Source of the DNA: Nocardia camponoti
GTDB lineage: Bacteria > Actinomycetota > Actinomycetes > Mycobacteriales > Mycobacteriaceae
Assembly (NCBI RefSeq): GCF_014646135.1
Contig: NZ_BMMW01000005.1
Location: forward strand, 116,740-180,739
Length of the DNA: 64,000 nt
Direction: 5' to 3'
Notes under the pieces: generated by a model
Told to the model about the DNA's origin: nothing
Databases searched by the model: none
What the model saw: the letters and a program-made list of their open reading frames with translations, nothing else
Shown here: one piece after another, positions 15,565 through 24,245 of the stretch
Numbering within the stretch: position 1 is the first letter of the stretch
Layout of the letters: every line of letters starts with the position of its first letter
Made by a program: the position numbers and the translations under genes

Positions 15565-16841
15565 ACGCCGCGCGCGCGACCACCCTTGAGCTGTTCGTCG
15601 GCAAAGGCGGAGTCGGGAAAACCACCCTCGCGTGCGCGACCGCGCTCGGATACGCGCGCGCGGGTCGTCGGGTGCTCATCGCTTCGCTCGATCAGGCCCA
15701 TTCCCTCGGTGACGCACTGGGTTTCGTTTTCCCACACGACCCGGGCACTGTCGCTGGCATCGCGCGCGTCGCGCCTGGGGTCGATGTGATTGAGATCGAT
15801 TCCCTTGCGCTGCTTGAAGATCGGTTCGCCGACGTGCGGTCGCTGCTCGCCAAAGGCGGCAATCACAACCACGGCATCGACCTCGCTTCGCTCGATCCCG
15901 CCGAGCTCACCGGTCTGCCTGGCGTGCAGGAACTGTTGATGCTCATCGAAATCGCCGCCTACGTTGACGAGGCCGAATGGGATGTCGTGATCGTCGACTG
16001 TCCACCGTCGGCCGACATGGTTCGCCTCATCACCGCGCCGGAAACCCTGCTCAATTACCTTGAGCGCCTGTGGCCGCGACACGCCCGGGCGATGAGCGCC
16101 GTCGGCACGGATCTGCGAAAAGCTGTGCTAGCGGCCTCGGTTGAGCGAATTGTGTCGTCGGTCACGCGGGTGCGCGACCTCCTCGCCGACCGAGCACGCA
16201 CCAGCGCGCGCCTGGTCACCGGACCCGAGCAGGTTGCCGTCACCGAAGCGCGCAGGGTGCGTTCGGCGGCCGCGCTGCTTGGCCTACGACTGGCTGCCGT
16301 CGTGGTCAACAAGGTCCTTCCCGCGGTGCCGCCACCTGGCGATTCGGCCCATCCCGCCGTGCACTGGTACTTGAATCGGCGAGCCGAACAGCTCGAAGTT
16401 GTTGCCCGACTGCATGAGCAACTCGACGATGTGCCAATCATCGTCGCCGCCCACGCGGGCGCGGAACCGGTGGGCGTTGGGTCGCTTACCGCGTTCTCTT
16501 ACGCCGTCGACACGCCGATGCCGCCGAATACTCAGGCAGCGGACTCGGGGGTCGCGATGGTTCGATGGGAGTCCGGGTCGGGGGTTGACTCCGTGTACGC
16601 GATGCGTATGCGGATGCCCGCTGTCGATCCGGGTACGTTGCGGCTGGGCCGAGTGGAGGACGATCTGATCGTGGGCGTCGACGGGGTGCGTAGACGAGTC
16701 GCGCTCGCACCAGTGTTGCGTCGCTGCACGGTTTCCGGCGCGGAACTCGACGACGGCCATCTCGTCGTCCGCTTCCGGCCCGATCCGCACGTATGGCCAG
16801 CTGATCCGAACTACCCGAAGGCCAGCGCACATGAGCAGTGA
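15561..16841 (+). CDS. ArsA/GET3-like ATPase with CTG start
   Basis: The 426-aa SIMIBI-class ATPase resembles Rv2184c. The deviant Walker A is FVGKGGVGKTT at residues 12-22; a switch-like segment is VIVDCPPSADM. The C-terminal part contains VGVDGVRRRVALAPVLRR. The open frame contains no ATG, GTG or TTG before the P-loop. The next usable start (GTG 15672) would delete Walker A. CTG at 15561, overlapping the previous TGA as CTGA, gives LNAARATTLELFVGKGG, in line with the family N-terminus. The role in actinobacteria is unknown. Confidence 0.85.
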   Translation: MNAARATTLELFVGKGGVGKTTLACATALGYARAGRRVLIASLDQAHSLGDALGFVFPHDPGTVAGIARVAPGVDVIEIDSLALLEDRFADVRSLLAKGGNHNHGIDLASLDPAELTGLPGVQELLMLIEIAAYVDEAEWDVVIVDCPPSADMVRLITAPETLLNYLERLWPRHARAMSAVGTDLRKAVLAASVERIVSSVTRVRDLLADRARTSARLVTGPEQVAVTEARRVRSAAALLGLRLAAVVVNKVLPAVPPPGDSAHPAVHWYLNRRAEQLEVVARLHEQLDDVPIIVAAHAGAEPVGVGSLTAFSYAVDTPMPPNTQAADSGVAMVRWESGSGVDSVYAMRMRMPAVDPGTLRLGRVEDDLIVGVDGVRRRVALAPVLRRCTVSGAELDDGHLVVRFRPDPHVWPADPNYPKASAHEQ

Positions 16842-17787
16842 TCACCGCAGTGACCAAAACCGGGGCCACCACGACGGTTTCGCCGAGTTCACCGACGAAT
16901 TGAAGCTCCTTGCCGAGGTGCTGTTGGCCCGCGTTGAACCGGTGCTGCGCCGCACGGCCGCCGACGGCGACGCCGAATTGGGCGGCTGCGCATGGTGCCC
17001 GGTGTGCGCGGCGGCGGCGTTGGTACGCGGGGAACACCACGACGTTGTCGCGGCATTGGCCGACCACGGCACCGCGGTAGTCACGATCTTGCGCGAGGCC
17101 CTGGCTGGCGTGCCGGTAGAACCGCTGCTGCCCCCGGAATGGGATGGGCCGCAACAGGATTCGGAGTTTGGCCCCATGCCCGATGCCGCAAGCGCGGCCA
17201 ACCCGAATCGGCCAACGTTCCGCGATTCGGTCCACGCGGGAGCAACCCGCGCGGCTCGCGCACGCGACGCCCAGCCCTCCGCCGCGAACGGCTCAGCCCG
17301 CACGCACGACCCGCAGCCCTACGCCGCAAACAGCTCAGCCCGCACGCACGACCCGCAGCCGCCAAACCCCAACGGCGCAGCTGCCAACACTTCGTCCGCC
17401 CGAGAAAACTCCCGCGGCCAGCGCGCAACCGACAGCTCGCGCAAGTCGTCGGGCCGCACCGCGCGAGGTACTGAGCGAGCTGGCCGTCCGCCCGCCGACC
17501 AGCCAAGGTCGCGCGAAGCCGACCAGCGAAGCCCCCGCGATGCGCAGCCAACCGGCCCGGCCGCGAGCGCTCCCAGCTCCGACCATCGCCCATCGGCTGA
17601 CCAGCGCGAACCCAACGGCCCCATCCGCGCGACGCCGATCCGGCCGCCCAATGTCGCCTACGACAAGCATTCCGCCGACGCCAACGGGCAGCACCCGCAC
17701 CCCCCGCGCGTGCACCCCGAAGACCCAGCGACCTTCACGCCGTCGCGCGGGCGCTACGTCGACATTCCGGTGACGATTCGCGGATGA
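16831..17787 (+). CDS. Rv2183c-like protein with long disordered tail
   Basis: The 318-aa protein has a folded N-terminal part of about 110 residues containing a CAWCPVC motif that may bind zinc. About 200 residues rich in Pro, Ala, Ser, Arg and Asn follow, with a 14-residue tandem repeat. M. tuberculosis Rv2183c is only about 130 aa, so the tail is an expansion. The ATG overlaps the ArsA-like gene by 11 bp and the stop overlaps glk by ATGA, so it belongs to the operon. Function unknown. Confidence 0.8.
   Translation: MSSDHRSDQNRGHHDGFAEFTDELKLLAEVLLARVEPVLRRTAADGDAELGGCAWCPVCAAAALVRGEHHDVVAALADHGTAVVTILREALAGVPVEPLLPPEWDGPQQDSEFGPMPDAASAANPNRPTFRDSVHAGATRAARARDAQPSAANGSARTHDPQPYAANSSARTHDPQPPNPNGAAANTSSARENSRGQRATDSSRKSSGRTARGTERAGRPPADQPRSREADQRSPRDAQPTGPAASAPSSDHRPSADQREPNGPIRATPIRPPNVAYDKHSADANGQHPHPPRVHPEDPATFTPSRGRYVDIPVTIRG
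17272..17397 (+). repeat. Three 42-bp tandem repeats inside Rv2183c-like gene
   Basis: Units start at 17272, 17314 and 17356 and encode PSAANGSARTHDPQ-type 14-residue repeats. The first two are nearly identical; the third is degenerate. Confidence 0.75.
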
Positions 17788-18770
17788 CTCGTCGGCTCGC
17801 GCCGCTGACCGTCGGAATTGACGTGGGCGGCACCAACATTCGCGCTTCGGTCGTTGATGCCGAAGGCGACGTCCTCGACAGCGTGCAAGCGCCAACCCCG
17901 CATTCGGCGCGCGCCTTGGAAGACGCTCTCGCCCGTTCAGTACGCGAGCTCAGCACGCGTCACCACATCGCTGCCGTCGGTCTCGCGGTCGCGGGGCTCA
18001 TCTCGGCTGACCAGTCGACGGTCCGGTTCTCCCCGCACCTGCCCTGGCAGGACACCCCGGTCGCCGCACGTCTGTCATCGCGACTCGCCCTTCCAGTCAT
18101 CCTCGAACACGACGCGAACGCCGCAGCGTGGGCCGAGTACCGCTTCGGTGCGGCGAGCGGTGCACGCAACGCGGTCCTCGTCGCGATCGGTACCGGCATC
18201 GGCGGCGCGCTGTTGATCGACGGCAAGCTCTACCGAGGAAGCAACGGCGTCGCGCCCGAACTCGGTCACCTGCAAGTCGTCCCCGACGGGCGCGCGTGCG
18301 CGTGCGGCAAACGTGGCTGCTGGGAGCGCTATTGCAGCGGTACCGCCCTCGCCGACACCGCGATCGAAATGCTCGCGACCGACCCCGTTCGCTCGGTACT
18401 CGCGCGCGACGTGATCCGAGATCCCGGCTCGCTCACCGGTCGCCGCGTCGCGGGCGCTGCCCAGGACGGCGACCCGCTCGCTACCCGCGTGATCGCCGAC
18501 TTCGCTCGCTGGCTCGGCCTTGGCCTCGGTTTCGTGAGCGACCTGTTCGACCCCGACCTCATCGTCATCGCGGGCGGCGTAAGTTCCTCGGCCCCACTGT
18601 TTCTCGACGAGGCGCGCGAGCACTACGCCGCTTCGGTCACCGGCGCTGGTCACCGCCCACTCGCCCGACTGCGCACCACCCAGTTGGGCGAGGCCGCTGG
18701 CATGATCGGCGCTGCCGAATTGGCACGCTCGGTCGCGGTGACACACGTGGCGACCGGCAACGGGAGATGA
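17784..18770 (+). CDS. glk: ROK-family glucokinase
   Basis: The 328-aa ROK kinase phosphorylates glucose. The N-terminal phosphate loop is GIDVGGTNIRASV. The ROK zinc motif is CACGKRGCWERYCSG, and the sugar-contact segment is LEHDANAAAWAEYRFG. The ATG overlaps the preceding stop (ATGA), making it the last gene of the SRPBCC-ArsA-Rv2183c group. A glk gene in this position near pimB' is also known from Corynebacterium. Specificity for glucose versus another hexose cannot be settled from motifs. Confidence 0.88.
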   Translation: MTRRLAPLTVGIDVGGTNIRASVVDAEGDVLDSVQAPTPHSARALEDALARSVRELSTRHHIAAVGLAVAGLISADQSTVRFSPHLPWQDTPVAARLSSRLALPVILEHDANAAAWAEYRFGAASGARNAVLVAIGTGIGGALLIDGKLYRGSNGVAPELGHLQVVPDGRACACGKRGCWERYCSGTALADTAIEMLATDPVRSVLARDVIRDPGSLTGRRVAGAAQDGDPLATRVIADFARWLGLGLGFVSDLFDPDLIVIAGGVSSSAPLFLDEAREHYAASVTGAGHRPLARLRTTQLGEAAGMIGAAELARSVAVTHVATGNGR

Positions 18771-18805
18771 GCGTCACCTCAAGCTGCCACTGCTATCGAC
18801 TCAGC

Positions 18806-18835
18806 TTGGTTGTGACCTGCGACCAGCGGTAAAGT
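18806..18835 (+). promoter_or_regulatory. Promoter upstream of plsC
   Basis: TTGGTT (18806-18811) and TAAAGT (18830-18835) are separated by 18 nt. The expected start gives a leader of about 25 nt containing GAAAGGA before ATG 18866. Confidence 0.5.
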
Positions 18836-18865
18836 CGATTTCCGACGACCCACTGAAAGGACGCC

Positions 18866-19594
18866 ATGTTCTACTGGCTGCTCAAGTTCGTGCTCATCGG
18901 ACCGTTGATGCACCTCTACAACCGCCCGGTCGTCGAAGGCGTCGAGAACATTCCCACCGATGGCCCCGCCATCATGGCTGGCAACCACCTTTCGTTTTCC
19001 GATTGGCTGTTCGCGCCGCTGCTGAGCCCGCGTCGCATCAACTACCTCGCCAAGGCCGAGTACTTCAACACCCCTGGTATCAAGGGGCGTTTCCAGAAAT
19101 TTTTCTTCTCCGGCACCGGCCAGTACCCCATCGACCGCAGCGGTGCGTCCGCCGCTGAGGACGCGCTCAACGCCGCACGCAAGCTGCTCGACGAGGGTCG
19201 TCTCGTCGGCCTTTACCCCGAGGGCACCCGCTCCCCCGACGGTCGCCTTTACAAGGGCAAGACCGGAATGGCGCGCCTCGCACTCGAAACCGGCGTCCCG
19301 GTGATCCCGGTTGCCGTCATCGGCACCAACCTCGTTTCCCCGCCCGGACCGTTCAAGTGGCGTCGCGAGCGTGTCACGATCAAATTCGGTGCGCCCCTTG
19401 ACTTCTCGCGGTACGAAGGCATGAGCGGCAACCGGTTTGTCGAGCGCGCCGTCACCGACGAGGTGATGTACGAACTGATGCGCCTCACCGGCCAGGAGTA
19501 CGTCGACGTGTACGCCCACAGCTTGAAGAAGGGCGTCACGCCAACCGACAGCCAGCTCGACGCGACCCGCATTCCCGACAGCGCGGCAAGCTAG
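18866..19594 (+). CDS. plsC: 1-acyl-sn-glycerol-3-phosphate acyltransferase
   Basis: The 242-aa PlsC-type enzyme makes phosphatidic acid at the membrane. The NHLSFSDW motif supplies the catalytic His and Asp (HX4D), and FPEGT-type binding is in LYPEGTRSPDG. It is homologous to Rv2182c. A GAAAGGA site precedes the ATG. It lies 13 bp ahead of the ABC1 kinase gene, so the two are probably cotranscribed. Acyl-chain preference cannot be read from sequence. Confidence 0.93.
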   Translation: MFYWLLKFVLIGPLMHLYNRPVVEGVENIPTDGPAIMAGNHLSFSDWLFAPLLSPRRINYLAKAEYFNTPGIKGRFQKFFFSGTGQYPIDRSGASAAEDALNAARKLLDEGRLVGLYPEGTRSPDGRLYKGKTGMARLALETGVPVIPVAVIGTNLVSPPGPFKWRRERVTIKFGAPLDFSRYEGMSGNRFVERAVTDEVMYELMRLTGQEYVDVYAHSLKKGVTPTDSQLDATRIPDSAAS

Positions 19595-19607
19595 CCGCGC
19601 TAATCCA

Positions 19608-20987
19608 ATGGGTGGGGATAAGGGCCGCGTACTGCCCTTCGTACGTCGAGAGCACAAGCGTCGAGAACCCAAGCGCGACTTGCCAACTGGCACGTTCGCG
19701 CGTGGTTCCCGCCTTGCCGCCGTGCCCGTCATGTACGCGGGCAGGCGCGTCGCCGGTTTCGGTAAACGCGCCGCGGGCGGCGACGCCGACGACATCACCC
19801 GCCAGATCCGATTACGCACTGCCCAGCACCTTTTCGATGTGATGGGCGAACTCAAAGGCTGCGTCGCCAAGCTCGGCCAACTGCTCGGCCTCCTCGAATG
19901 GGGCCTGCCACGCGACCTCGCCGAGCCCTACCGCGCCGCACTCGCTCGCCTGCACGATTCCGCACCACCGATGCTGCCCGGTGCTGTCCACGCTGAGCTC
20001 ACCAAACACCTTGGCCCACACTGGCGTTCGCTGCTCCCCCAGTTCGACGACCGCGCCGCAGCGGCCGCCTCGGTCGGCCAGGTGCATCGTGGCTGCTGGC
20101 ACGACGGCACCCCGGTCGCGGTGAAGATCATGTACCCGGGTGCCCGCGCCGCCGTCAGCGCCGACCTCGCCGTATTGCGAAGGATCGCACCACTTTTCGG
20201 CGTGCTACTCCCTGCCGCCGACACCGCGTCCGTCGTCAACGCGCTCTGCGCCGAGATCGGCGCTGAACTCGACTACGCACGCGAAGCGGCCAACCAGCGC
20301 GCCTTCACCGCGGCCTTCGCCGACGATCCCGATGTGGTCGTCAGCCGCGTTGTCGCCCAGTACGGCGACGTGCTCGTCACCGAGTGGCTTGATGGAATCC
20401 CGTTGTCGCACTTGGTCAACCAGTCCAAACCGGCCGCACGCGACCGCGTCGGCGTACTCGTCCTGCGTTTCCTGCTTTCCGCACCAGCCCGCGTCGGCCT
20501 CGTCTACGGCGACGCCCACCCCGGCAACTTCCTGCTGATGCCAGACGGCCGCCTCGGCATCGTCGACTTCGGCGCGTGTACCTCGTGGCCACGCGAATTC
20601 CTCGACGTCGCAAGCGAAGTGGGCGCTGCGCTGCTCACCCAGTCACCCCACGACCTCGAATCCGCCATGCGCAGACACGGTTTCGTCGCGCCCGGCCGCG
20701 CTCTCGACATCGCGAGCGTGCTCGCCCGCCTCCAACCCGTGCGCGACGCACTCCTGGCAACCACCTACCCGCTCACCGAAAAGTGGCTGCGCGAACAGGT
20801 CCGCCTTGTCACCGACCTGCGCCTCACCAACGTGTTGCGCCAACTCACCATGCCCGCCGAGCACACCGCGATGCTGCGGTCCTTTCTCGGTGGTGTCGCG
20901 GTGTTATGTCAGCTGCACACCGACGTTCCGCTGCGCGCCGAATGCACCCGCTGGTACCCCGAAACGGTGGCGGCGGCGGGGCTGTGA
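19608..20987 (+). CDS. ABC1/AarF (UbiB-like) atypical kinase
   Basis: The 459-aa atypical kinase belongs to the ABC1/UbiB family. Key elements are the KxGQ signature in CVAKLGQLLGLLEWGLP, the alanine-rich nucleotide loop AAAASVGQVHRG, the lysine in VAVKIMYPG, and the catalytic DAHPGNF and VDFG motifs. Family members support quinone or lipid metabolism through ATPase activity. The context here is phospholipid synthesis. The start at ATG 19608 sits 13 bp after plsC. Confidence 0.92.
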   Translation: MGGDKGRVLPFVRREHKRREPKRDLPTGTFARGSRLAAVPVMYAGRRVAGFGKRAAGGDADDITRQIRLRTAQHLFDVMGELKGCVAKLGQLLGLLEWGLPRDLAEPYRAALARLHDSAPPMLPGAVHAELTKHLGPHWRSLLPQFDDRAAAAASVGQVHRGCWHDGTPVAVKIMYPGARAAVSADLAVLRRIAPLFGVLLPAADTASVVNALCAEIGAELDYAREAANQRAFTAAFADDPDVVVSRVVAQYGDVLVTEWLDGIPLSHLVNQSKPAARDRVGVLVLRFLLSAPARVGLVYGDAHPGNFLLMPDGRLGIVDFGACTSWPREFLDVASEVGAALLTQSPHDLESAMRRHGFVAPGRALDIASVLARLQPVRDALLATTYPLTEKWLREQVRLVTDLRLTNVLRQLTMPAEHTAMLRSFLGGVAVLCQLHTDVPLRAECTRWYPETVAAAGL

Positions 20988-21043
20988 AGTAGCTGCCAGG
21001 TACCGTGCGCGCGTCCGCGCCACCTGTGGTTAGCTATGCCCTC

Positions 21044-22312
21044 ATGGGCACGCCGCACGTAATCACTTCTGCCGAATACCTCCCCGCCGATACGGCGGAT
21101 GTCGTTCGTACTGTTCGGGATTCGCGCGACCGATCCGCGCCGTTCACCGTCTGTGGTGGCGAGCAGACCGAAGAGTACGGTCTCGCCGATCAGCGCGCGG
21201 TCCTTTCGCTGCGCAAGATGAACTCGGTGCTCGACATCAACCTCGGTCGCCGCACGGTTCGCGTGCAGGCGGGCGCGAAACTGTCCGAAATCGACCGTCG
21301 CCTCGGCGCGCACGGCCTTGGCCTGCCGGTTGTCGGCGACCACCGCGACATCACCGCGGGCGGCTTCGCGTCAGTCGGCGGCGTCAGCACCGCGTCGCAC
21401 CGATACGGCATGTTCATCGACCAGATCGTCGACCTCGAATACGTCGACCCCGACGGCCGCATCGGCACCTGCGGGCGCGGTCATCACGTCGAGCGGTTCC
21501 ATCGCATTCTCGGCGCGGGCGGTCGCGCTGGCATCATCACCGCGCTCACCCTCGACGTCGTCGATGTCGACAAGGACCGCACCTGGCTCACCACCGACGC
21601 CGACCGTTTCCTCGACTTCGATTCGTTCGTCGAACACGCGACAACCGAGATCAACCACCCGGGCAGCGCGGCGATGCAGGTTGGTCGCTGGATCGACACG
21701 GCGGCGATCAAGGTTGCCCGACCGGTCGGTACGGGTCAGGTGAGCCTGGGCGCGGTCCGCTTCGGTCAGTGGTCGAGTTTGTACCCGGCGACGCCGACGC
21801 GCGGTCTGCGTGCCCGTCGTGAGGTCGGAACGCGCACGCGCAAGTCATTGGGCGCGATCGCGTCGGCGGCGGGCGGTCGCGCTGGCATGCCGGTCCGCAA
21901 CGCGGCCGCTGGCGCGCTGATGTTCGCGCCGAAGGTGCTCACGATGCGCGACGCCGAATACCTCGCCGACACCGTCATCAGCAGCTCCGAGCGTGGCCCT
22001 GCTTACCGCGTTGGCGTGTTCGCCCCGCTGGCCAACTACGGCGCGGTGTTCTACGGCCTGCACGACCTGTTCAACCGTCATCGCGAACGCACCGGCTGCT
22101 TCACGGTGATCTCGGCGATGACCTACGGCGTCCGGTCGCCGTACCTGCGCGCCGAAGCCGCAGCGCGCGGCCTGTCGGCCACCGACTACGGCCTGATCAC
22201 CTTCACCTGCCGCCTTCGCCCGTCGGCGCTCCCGTCGGACCAGCTGCGTGAGATCGTCTCGGGCATCGACGAGATCTGCCGTTCCGAGCAGGCACTGCGC
22301 TACAGCGTCTAA
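21044..22312 (+). CDS. FAD-binding (PCMH-type) oxidoreductase
   Basis: The 422-aa protein has a PCMH-type FAD-binding domain in about residues 35-210. Visible segments are GAKLSEIDRRLGAHGLGLPV and DITAGGFASVGGVSTASHRYG, followed by a substrate domain of about 200 residues with no metal motif. The substrate is unknown; aldonolactone or sugar-alcohol oxidases have this fold. ATG 21044 is preferred over an in-frame GTG at 21005 that adds 13 residues. TTAGCTAT lies just before the ATG and could be a -10. It converges with ctaF. Confidence 0.82.
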   Translation: MGTPHVITSAEYLPADTADVVRTVRDSRDRSAPFTVCGGEQTEEYGLADQRAVLSLRKMNSVLDINLGRRTVRVQAGAKLSEIDRRLGAHGLGLPVVGDHRDITAGGFASVGGVSTASHRYGMFIDQIVDLEYVDPDGRIGTCGRGHHVERFHRILGAGGRAGIITALTLDVVDVDKDRTWLTTDADRFLDFDSFVEHATTEINHPGSAAMQVGRWIDTAAIKVARPVGTGQVSLGAVRFGQWSSLYPATPTRGLRARREVGTRTRKSLGAIASAAGGRAGMPVRNAAAGALMFAPKVLTMRDAEYLADTVISSSERGPAYRVGVFAPLANYGAVFYGLHDLFNRHRERTGCFTVISAMTYGVRSPYLRAEAAARGLSATDYGLITFTCRLRPSALPSDQLREIVSGIDEICRSEQALRYSV

Positions 22313-22320
22313 TACGTCAA

Positions 22321-22362
22321 ACGCGAAGGGCCCCTACCGAATTCGGTAGGGGCCCTTCGCGT
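22321..22362. terminator. Perfect 42-bp palindrome, bidirectional terminator
   Basis: Arms of 21 bases are exact reverse complements centred on GAATTC. It sits 8 bp after the oxidoreductase stop and 6 bp before the ctaF stop. The outer part CGAAGGGCCC resembles the palindrome at 767-804. Confidence 0.85.
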
Positions 22363-22368
22363 TAGGTC

Positions 22369-22785
22369 CTAGTGCTTCTCAGCACCCAGGTAGTACTCGA
22401 AAACCAGACCGGCGGCGGCACCGATGACCAGCACAACGCCGAGGGCGATCAGCCACAGTTCGAAGAAGGCGAGACCAATCGCGGTGACCGAACCAGCGGC
22501 CGCCAGGGTGATGGGCCAGAAGCTACCCGGCGAGAAGAAGCCGAGGTCGCCAGCGCCGTCCACAATCTCGGCCTCTTCGTAGTCCTCGGGACGCAGGTCG
22601 ATACGACGAGCGACGAACCGGAAGTAGGTGCCGATGATCATCGAAAGACCAGCGGTCATCACGATGCCGGTGAGACCAGCCCACTCGATGCCAGTGCGCG
22701 ACTGGGCGGTGAAGAAACCGTAGATCAGGGCGACCAGGATGAAGAACGCCGTGAGCAGTTCGAAGATTCGCGCTTCGAGCCTCAT
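22369..22785 (-). CDS. ctaF: Cytochrome c oxidase subunit 4 (actinobacterial)
   Basis: The 138-aa four-helix membrane protein is the actinobacterial subunit IV of aa3 oxidase, about the same length as Rv2199c (139 aa). Signatures are LEARIFELLTAFFILVALIYG and the C-terminal FEYYLGAEKH. It follows ctaC by 10 bp and is cotranscribed with it. It completes the oxidase together with ctaE in the first operon; ctaD is outside the window. Confidence 0.96.
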   Translation of the reverse strand: MRLEARIFELLTAFFILVALIYGFFTAQSRTGIEWAGLTGIVMTAGLSMIIGTYFRFVARRIDLRPEDYEEAEIVDGAGDLGFFSPGSFWPITLAAAGSVTAIGLAFFELWLIALGVVLVIGAAAGLVFEYYLGAEKH

Positions 22786-22795
22786 ATCAGAATCC

Positions 22796-23890
22796 TCACT
22801 TGCTTTCGTTCACCGAAGCGCTCTTGAGATCACGCTTGGTGTTGAAGGGGTGGGTAGAGGTAGCGACGGGCGACTCGCCGATCGACTTCAGCGCCTCGGC
22901 GTTGTCCTTGCCAGCCTTGCGAGCCTCAAGGTACTTGGCGAAGTTCTCCGGCGAAACCGCGCGGACCTCGAAGTTCATCATCGAGTGGTAGGTGCCGCAC
23001 ATCTCGGCGCAACGGCCGACGAACGCGCCTTCCTTCTCGATCTTTTCGATCTGGAAGATGTTGTCCGAGTGGTTTTCCTTCGGGTTCGGCATCACGTCGC
23101 GCTTGAACAGGAATTCGGGCACCCAGAAGGCGTGCACGACGTCAGCGGAGGCGAGCTGGAACTCGATGCGCTTGCCGGTGGGCAGCACAAGCACCGGGAT
23201 CTCGGTGGAGGAACCGTAGGTCTCGATCTTGTCGTAGTGCAGGTACGAGAGGATGTCGTTGGCAGGCTTGCCGTGGACGGGACCCGGCTGCGGGTGACCC
23301 TCTTCGTTCTTGCGCTCCTTGTACTCCTCGAGCTGCTGCTCGTTGACCGCCTCGCGGACGGTGTCGACACCGTCGTAGGTGAGTCCGCCGACGTTGTCGA
23401 CCTGGCGGTAACCGAACTTCCAGTTCCACTGGAACGCCGTCACGTCGATGGTGACCGCGGGATCATCGGTCTTCTCGTGCACGTAGTTCTGCACGACAAC
23501 GGTGAAGTAGAACAGCACCGCGATGATCACGAACGGAATCGCCGTGTAGGTGAGTTCCATCGACACGTTGTAACCGGTCTGGCGCGGGAACTCCGGGGAG
23601 TTGTTGCGCTTGCGGTGGAAGATGACCGTCCAGAAGGTCAAGCCCCAGACCAACACGCCGACAACGAGCGCGGCAAGGACCGACCAGGTCCACAGCTCCC
23701 GCATCTTGGTGGCTTCCGGCGTGATGCCCGAAGGCCAGCCGAATCGAAGCCAAACATTGTCGATCGAGCAGCCCGAGACGAGCATCGCGGTGGTCAACAA
23801 CGACACCGCCAGCCCGGCCCGCCGAAGGATTCGGCCCTGCCGACCCCGAACGGGTCGAGCCCCGATCTCTTCGCTCGCCTTGTGCGCCAC
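22796..23890 (-). CDS. ctaC: Cytochrome c oxidase subunit 2 (lipoprotein)
   Basis: Subunit II carries the CuA centre that receives electrons from QcrC. The CuA ligands are in CAEMCGTYHSMM with an upstream HAFWVPEF histidine. A lipobox MLVSGC shows it is a lipoprotein precursor, followed by two membrane helices. GTG 23890 is preferred, because AGGAAGG lies 7 nt upstream. GTG 23896 and ATG 23917 (373 aa) are also in frame. It is divergent from asnB across about 355 bp and first in the ctaC-ctaF unit. Confidence 0.95.
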   Translation of the reverse strand: MAHKASEEIGARPVRGRQGRILRRAGLAVSLLTTAMLVSGCSIDNVWLRFGWPSGITPEATKMRELWTWSVLAALVVGVLVWGLTFWTVIFHRKRNNSPEFPRQTGYNVSMELTYTAIPFVIIAVLFYFTVVVQNYVHEKTDDPAVTIDVTAFQWNWKFGYRQVDNVGGLTYDGVDTVREAVNEQQLEEYKERKNEEGHPQPGPVHGKPANDILSYLHYDKIETYGSSTEIPVLVLPTGKRIEFQLASADVVHAFWVPEFLFKRDVMPNPKENHSDNIFQIEKIEKEGAFVGRCAEMCGTYHSMMNFEVRAVSPENFAKYLEARKAGKDNAEALKSIGESPVATSTHPFNTKRDLKSASVNESK

Positions 23891-24245
23891 GCTCACGCCT
23901 TCCTGGTCGCCACACATTCCGACACATTGCGTCTTCCCAGGCCGCGATTCGCCTGTTCCGACACCTCTTCAAAGCAGTTCAAGTTTCAGGCACACCTGAG
24001 AGGGACCTGAGTACTACGCAGCGTAGACCAAAGCGGGCACTGCCTTGTGGCGGGGTCGGTTTCGACACTCCGCACTAAGGTTTCGGCTTGTCGCGACCTG
24101 CGGTTTGACCTGTCAGGGTTGCATTATCGCCGTTGTGGCGTGGGCGAGCGCGGCGTGTCGGCGCGGGGTGCGGCATACTCGGACACAGCGTTTCGGCCAC
24201 TGCCGACGCGGCGAAATCATCGAACGAGAGAAGGTTGCCGACACC